From NCBI GenBank assembly GCA_032718475.1, contig JAUCBJ010004790.1, positions 1 through 47,383 of the forward strand: 47,383 bases of DNA, read 5' to 3'. The notes beneath the pieces were generated by a model. That model was not told the origin of the DNA, did not search any database, and saw nothing but the letters and a program-made list of their open reading frames with translations. The stretch comes from Nemertoderma westbladi. Taxonomy: Eukaryota; Xenacoelomorpha; Nemertodermatida; Nemertodermatidae. Of the stretch, positions 23,101 to 29,100 are shown one piece after another. Positions within the stretch are counted from its first letter, which is position 1. Each line of letters opens with the position of its first letter. A program made the position numbers and the translations under genes.

Positions 23101-26100
23101 ATGAATACAATAAACGAAAAAAAATTTATCCATTAATGGAAAGGAGCTGGTTATAGAGGTGAGCTTTTTTAACCAAACCAATAAAAGACAATTTTAGAAC
23201 ATAGGTTACAGTGTTATTTCATATTTTTGCAACCGGCTGCGGCTGACCGACCAGATATAAAATTACTGTTTTCAATATCAAACCTAGTCTGCTAATAAAA
23301 ATACCAAAACACACTACTAATAAACTAAAAGTTATTTCCAATTACTATGAGATAAATAATTTCTAATGTGAGATAGTGACATAAACCAACCATAGACGAC
23401 AGCGTAATCCAAAGGGCAATGGGGAATGTACTCTATCCCGAGACATGGTTGACCCCATCTCCTTTTACTGCAGCTTTTCCACCGGCGATTAATTAGTATT
23501 TCAGGTGGTGGGAGCTCTGAATCTGGAATTGGACAAATACTTGAATCTGCTGTCCAATCACTCCACACTCCAGCATCTGAAACAAAAAATGTGACGCGTA
23601 TAGTCAGGTCATGTTCTTTCCATTTTAATCTGTAATAAAAAACATTGAGTTTCAATTCAAGACTATATCAGCTAAACTTAACATTATGGATGCTCTTGGA
23701 TACTTCTTCATACTTGTATTATACATTTATTATAGGAAGTGATCTAGGGGTCTTTACCTCGAATGATAAGTTTATTTTACCGAAAATAACTTATCTTTTT
23801 ATTGGCGCATTTTTAACCGGGTAGTGTACAAATTTAGGAATCGCGTAATTTTTTCTTGAAATTATTATCTCATATCTCTCCAAACCACGTACGCGTTTCG
23901 ACCTTACTGGGTCTCATCAGCGTGGTGTCGGATTCGAACCTGGGACCTCGAGGTGGAAGCCGAGACTACAACCACTAGGCCACATGTTCTTGAGATATGG
24001 AGTATTAATTTCAAAGCCAGCTGCCATTTTATTAGCCCCTGATTTTTTATTATTGATAGTAACAATGTGTTGGCAAGCTGTATATCTTTTTATTGGCGCA
24101 ATTGTAGGACTAATCCCATCACATGCGTACTTTTTAACCGGGTAGTGTACCAATTTAGGAATCGCGTAATTTTTTCTTGAAATTAATATCTCATATCTCT
24201 CCAAACCACGTACGCGTTTCGACCTTACTGGGTCTCATCAGCGTGGTGTCGGATTCGAACCTGGGACCTCGAGGTGGAAGCCGAGACTACAACCACTAGG
24301 CCACAGGTTCTTGAGATATGGAGTATTAATTTCAAAGCCAGCTGCCATTTTATTAGCCCCTGATTTTTTATTATTGATAGTAACAATGTGTTGGCAAGCT
24401 GTATTTTTCGAGGTGTTTGTTATTATACATTTATTATAGGAAGTGATCTAGGGGTCTTTACCTCGAATGATAAGTTTATTTTACCGAAAATAACTTATCT
24501 TTTTATTGGCGCAATTGTAGGACTAATCCCATCACATGCGTACTTTTTAACCGGGTAGTGTACAAATTTAGGAATCGCGTAATTTTTTCTTGAAATTAAT
24601 ATCTCATATCTCTCCAAACCACGTACGCGTTTCGACCTTACTGGGTCTCATCAGCGTGGTGTCGGATTCGAAAAGATAAGTTATTTTCGGTAAAATAAAC
24701 TTAACATTCGAGGTTAAGACCCCTAGATCCCTTCCTATAATAAATGTATAATAACAAACACCTCGAAAAATACAGCTTGCCAACACATTGTTACTATCAA
24801 TAATAAAAAAATTGAACCGCCTAGGCATACAGGAATATTATTTAATTTGAAAATGGAAACATGGGCACAATGAGGAACGTGCTGTGTTTAACGTCTCCTG
24901 TTGAAAAACTGACGTTGTGACGTTGATCCACATTTTTTCTACTTATGAAGAAAACCCCATTGTCCGTGCGAAGCAGCTCTAACAACAAAATACCCTGAGA
25001 AGCCATCGAATATTTATAGCAAGTAGGTACAATATTAATTACAATAGGAACCTATATAAATAGGTAGGGGCTAATATGTTTAGGGTGGTAGGGAGTTTTG
25101 GGGTTCTCTAAGCATCCGGCACTAACTAGTTAGTGACACTTTCTGGTTAGTAAGATTGATGCAATGGTAAGAGCTGTTAGGGTGGTGTAGGTTAGTGTCA
25201 CTAAGCACTTTTCACTAACACTAAGCGGTTAATGGAGCTGGAACCGGCTGCAGTAATTATTAGTTTCCACGAGTTGTACTTCTGCGCTAAAACGTATCTA
25301 GAATTCGTGTTGTGGGAAGTCTCCACGTGCGTGTTTAAAGCAATAAGTTGCAACATTCTTCTGAAGTTATATTCCCTGCAACATTTTTCAAAACTTATTA
25401 CATCCTACTTAACCAATATAATATATTTTGAAAGAAATGTTCTGGAACATTTAATTATAAGTCACTCATAATTTTGTTTGTGATAAAAATAATAGCTGAC
25501 AACATTGTTTACAATTTTTAGAATACCGGTATCTTGTAAGCTTTCTCTTGTTAAGTTTAGGAGGTCAGACCCAAACCCCAAACAATAATTTAAAGCTACT
25601 GTAGTTTACGTCGTGGAGTGGCACTACTATACTGTAGGATATGTGACAATTTTTTAAATGAAAAATAAATTAAATTGATGAACCAAATAATTCCATCCAT
25701 ATCATTTTTTAGATTTTTTTTCTTGAATCTGCTTAACTGGCTTAACTTAGTGGTAACTAGCAATTTTTATGGTAGCTACTGTAGTGTTTTTATAGAGTTA
25801 GTTAGCTGTTGTTTTAAAAAAAGACGAAAGAAAATACTTTAAATTTGTAATTGTTGGCCTTTATTAAAACTATATAGAAGACGGACACATAAAATATAAA
25901 CATAAAACAGTAAATCAATGTACAAAAGGCAGATGAATATTAGTCAATGTAGTCACTGAGGCTCATAGACAGATGATAAATGGGGCGTGGTCCCATGCAA
26001 AGACTGAAATTTTGAGACAAAGACGTCGTACTGTACACTAACACACCTTCTTCCTTAATACAGCAACCATTTACAGGGGGTCGGGTCGGAGCCCCATCCC

Positions 26101-29100
26101 CCCCCCCCCCCTTAATATTTTTTTCAAATTTCAATAATATGCTACGAAATTTGGTATGATGATAGTTCACCAATTTTTCTTACTGCTGGGAGAGCTGGAT
26201 TTATTTTATTTATAGACTTATAGATTATATATATATATATATATAGATTAGACCCCTAGATCACTTCCTATAATAAATGTATAATAACAAACACCTCGAA
26301 AAATACAGCTTGCCAACACATTGTTACTATCATACTTGTATGATAGATCCCCCTTGTGAAACGTCATATCAGATTGGAACACTGCCCGAGACAGACTGTA
26401 ATAACAAACTGGCTGACATTCGACGTGGCAATCTGTACAACCTACTCGATGCATATTGTAGTAAGATATTGCTTGTGCGAGGGGGCCGTTCACAATAGAC
26501 AAGGGGATCGTCACATTAAACACACATGACAAACAAGTTTGTCTTTGAAGGACCTTGAACATAAAAGTATGTAGACTCTGTCGATGATCTGAGATTAATC
26601 TCAGTCAGATTAGTTAAACACTATGCAAAAACTTTTCTAGAAAAAGCAGTATCTAAGATCAGTATGTTTTGTGTTGCAGAAGCAACCAATGATGCATTTT
26701 AGGGATGTATGCCTAGCTAATGTATGTATGATGATTTATGGAATTTCTGTCACACTAAATTTATACACTACCTACGTTTTTTTTCTTCCATAGCGCAGTA
26801 AATTGCATGATAGTTCTCAAGGTGATCCAATTGCTCATCAGTGACACCTTTTTTGTCTTGGCATATGCACTGTAAGAGGAAAATAAGAAAATAAATCATA
26901 TTGTATTAATATTATATTGTTATTAAAGTTATATTGTATTACTATTGACCTTTGGGTAAAATGGCAACTACAAAAGTTATATGTTTACTTTTATTGTCTC
27001 CAGCAATGTTATTTTTTTTTTATCAACCAGTGGTTACCATAATATTTACTGCATGTGTTTTCACTGGATTGATTCTATCATCAATGGTTACTGGACGGAA
27101 TGCATAAGCCCGGGTCACACATGAGCTTTCAACTTTCAACATTAACTTTTAACTAAAAGATATAATATATTGCAGCCTATATAGCAGTTCACAGAAAAAC
27201 AGTCAACTTTCAACTTTCAAAATTCCCTAGTAAAATTCCCTAATTCCGTTCTATCTTACTTGAAAGTTAAAAGCTGGCCCTTCCAGCATTGACAGCCAAT
27301 CAGAAGTAAGTAATGTTTATAAATTATAGCAGCTACAGTATATAACATTTTATGTTATATACTTTACCTTTATAGTTAGAAGTAGTTTTGTATAGCCCGG
27401 TATAGACTTCATCTACTTGCTATCTCTCTATATATGGGGTTCTATAGATGAGAGTAATTCATCAAAGGATGAAATTGACACTCTCGTATATGTAATTAAA
27501 AAATTTCCTTTATTTCTTTTATAACATCTGCCCGTAAATCTTGATAAAGTTTTCCGATAACGCCGTACAACAACCTTTTATGATTGATCGGGTGAACCCA
27601 ATATCGGCGTTTATTTCGCCGCCTATGTAAGACATAATTATGCTAATATTACGTCATCGATTTAGTTATCCATATTAAACATTATTACTTTACAAGCAAA
27701 AGCAAACAGTCGGCCGAAGCCGGAGGCAACCCGAAGGCTCCTCTTTCGATAGCTGCTACCCGAGGGTAGGGGTGGTCGCTATTATTACTTTAGATAAAAT
27801 AAAAACACTTATAATCTTGAAAACAATACAGATTTTTATAACTGCCAACTAAATATTGTTCAACCCTTTATATCTGGTTGTTAGCGAATCCATCTGCTGC
27901 ACACCACCCAGTGAGAGAATGGGGAACAGAGTGATTTACGAATCACACCCAAGTATGCAATATCCTATATCCAATATAATATTGCATACCAAAGAAGGAA
28001 TGTAGGGCAATATAATGCTAGCTTGGAAATAGTTACCAACTCATCTCAGGGAGGAAGCAAGCTGCTAGCATAGGGCCAGAGGAAATAGGGAGTGGCAAAC
28101 CAAATAGGGAATAGGGAGTGGTAGAAAACCAACCAATAGCAGGATAGCACATGTCCAATAAACGCGTATCCGTCCCTTTCATTTTCAAACAACCTAAATG
28201 ACAAAAATGACTTTTCCTGTAAAACGGCATTTTCGATTCTAATTTTGTTTGAAAGTAATATTCCCGGATTTTGGTCTTATTTACTTTTAAATCCATTAAA
28301 TGTAACGATTTTAAACAAAAACAGTTATGGTATTGGAATTATGTAACATATTAGGTAGGAAACAATGTATAGGGATATAGGTTGTTTAAAAAAACATATT
28401 ACATTTTTTACAATGATTACTCAAAAAGCATTAAAACCCTTAAGACAAATTCGATTATTAAGTTTTAAAAATATAAATCATAATAAACAACAATTCTAGC
28501 TCCTGATTCGTTGTTTCCAATTTTATATCACGTTTCCGGGGTTTACCTTATTTATAATATGAATTATGTCTAAAATGTATTATATAGGTTGTTTTAAAAA
28601 AAAAATTATTTATCATGCGGTCTATGCAAAACTGGCATATAGGTGGTTTTAAAACGATAAATATCTTAGTTATACGTGGGAGCATGGCCTTCTAAGTGTG
28701 TTAATCGGATTCAGAATACATTTTAACATAAAGAAATGCAGAAATCACTATTTCGGCAAAAATGGCATAGGTGGTTTCAAAATGAAAAGGACGCTATTGG
28801 TAGGTCGACATGTATGTAGAAATGTCTAATAAGCTTTCTATGCAGTGTGTATAAATCTGTTATCAAATATTAATTATATTCAGTTGGCTATTAATTACTG
28901 TGGAAGTTGGACGGTTTTGACCGTTGTCGCTAGTGCTATATACTGATTGTGCTGTATTTTACCGGTACTTATATATATCAGCTATTATTAACAATGATAA
29001 ACTATAAACTCTTTGTTATCCACCGGCCTACGGCCTTTTAACCCTTGCAGTCACTGAAATGCAGCGAGGCATACTTAACACGGCACAAATTACACCGGTC

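Larger units (their letters stand above)
23712..24673 (-). mobile_element. Tandem array of tRNA-like and hammerhead ribozyme units (retrozyme/SINE-like)
   Basis: Three tandem units lie on the minus strand inside intron 3. Each reads tRNA-like head, hammerhead motif, then an AT-rich body. Hammerhead copies are 321 and 413 bases apart. The longer spacing reflects a 92-base tail block (with GATAAGTT...AACTTATC hairpin) present in one unit and absent from the other. A partial unit starts the array at 23712. The third unit is cut inside box B at about 24672 and joined to an inverted copy of the tail. Non-autonomous retroelements with tandem hammerheads (retrozymes, schistosome Sm-alpha SINEs, Penelope-like LTRs) are the closest known types. 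Confidence 0.75.

Noticed and set aside
23927-24305. Functional tRNA genes at the box A/B sequences.
   Set aside because: No complete acceptor stem; sequence runs directly into the hammerhead motif, so these are tRNA-derived repeat heads.
28033-28296. 87-codon minus-strand frame.
   Set aside because: No recognised domain, no splice signals, and it lies inside the intron 2 TIR element.
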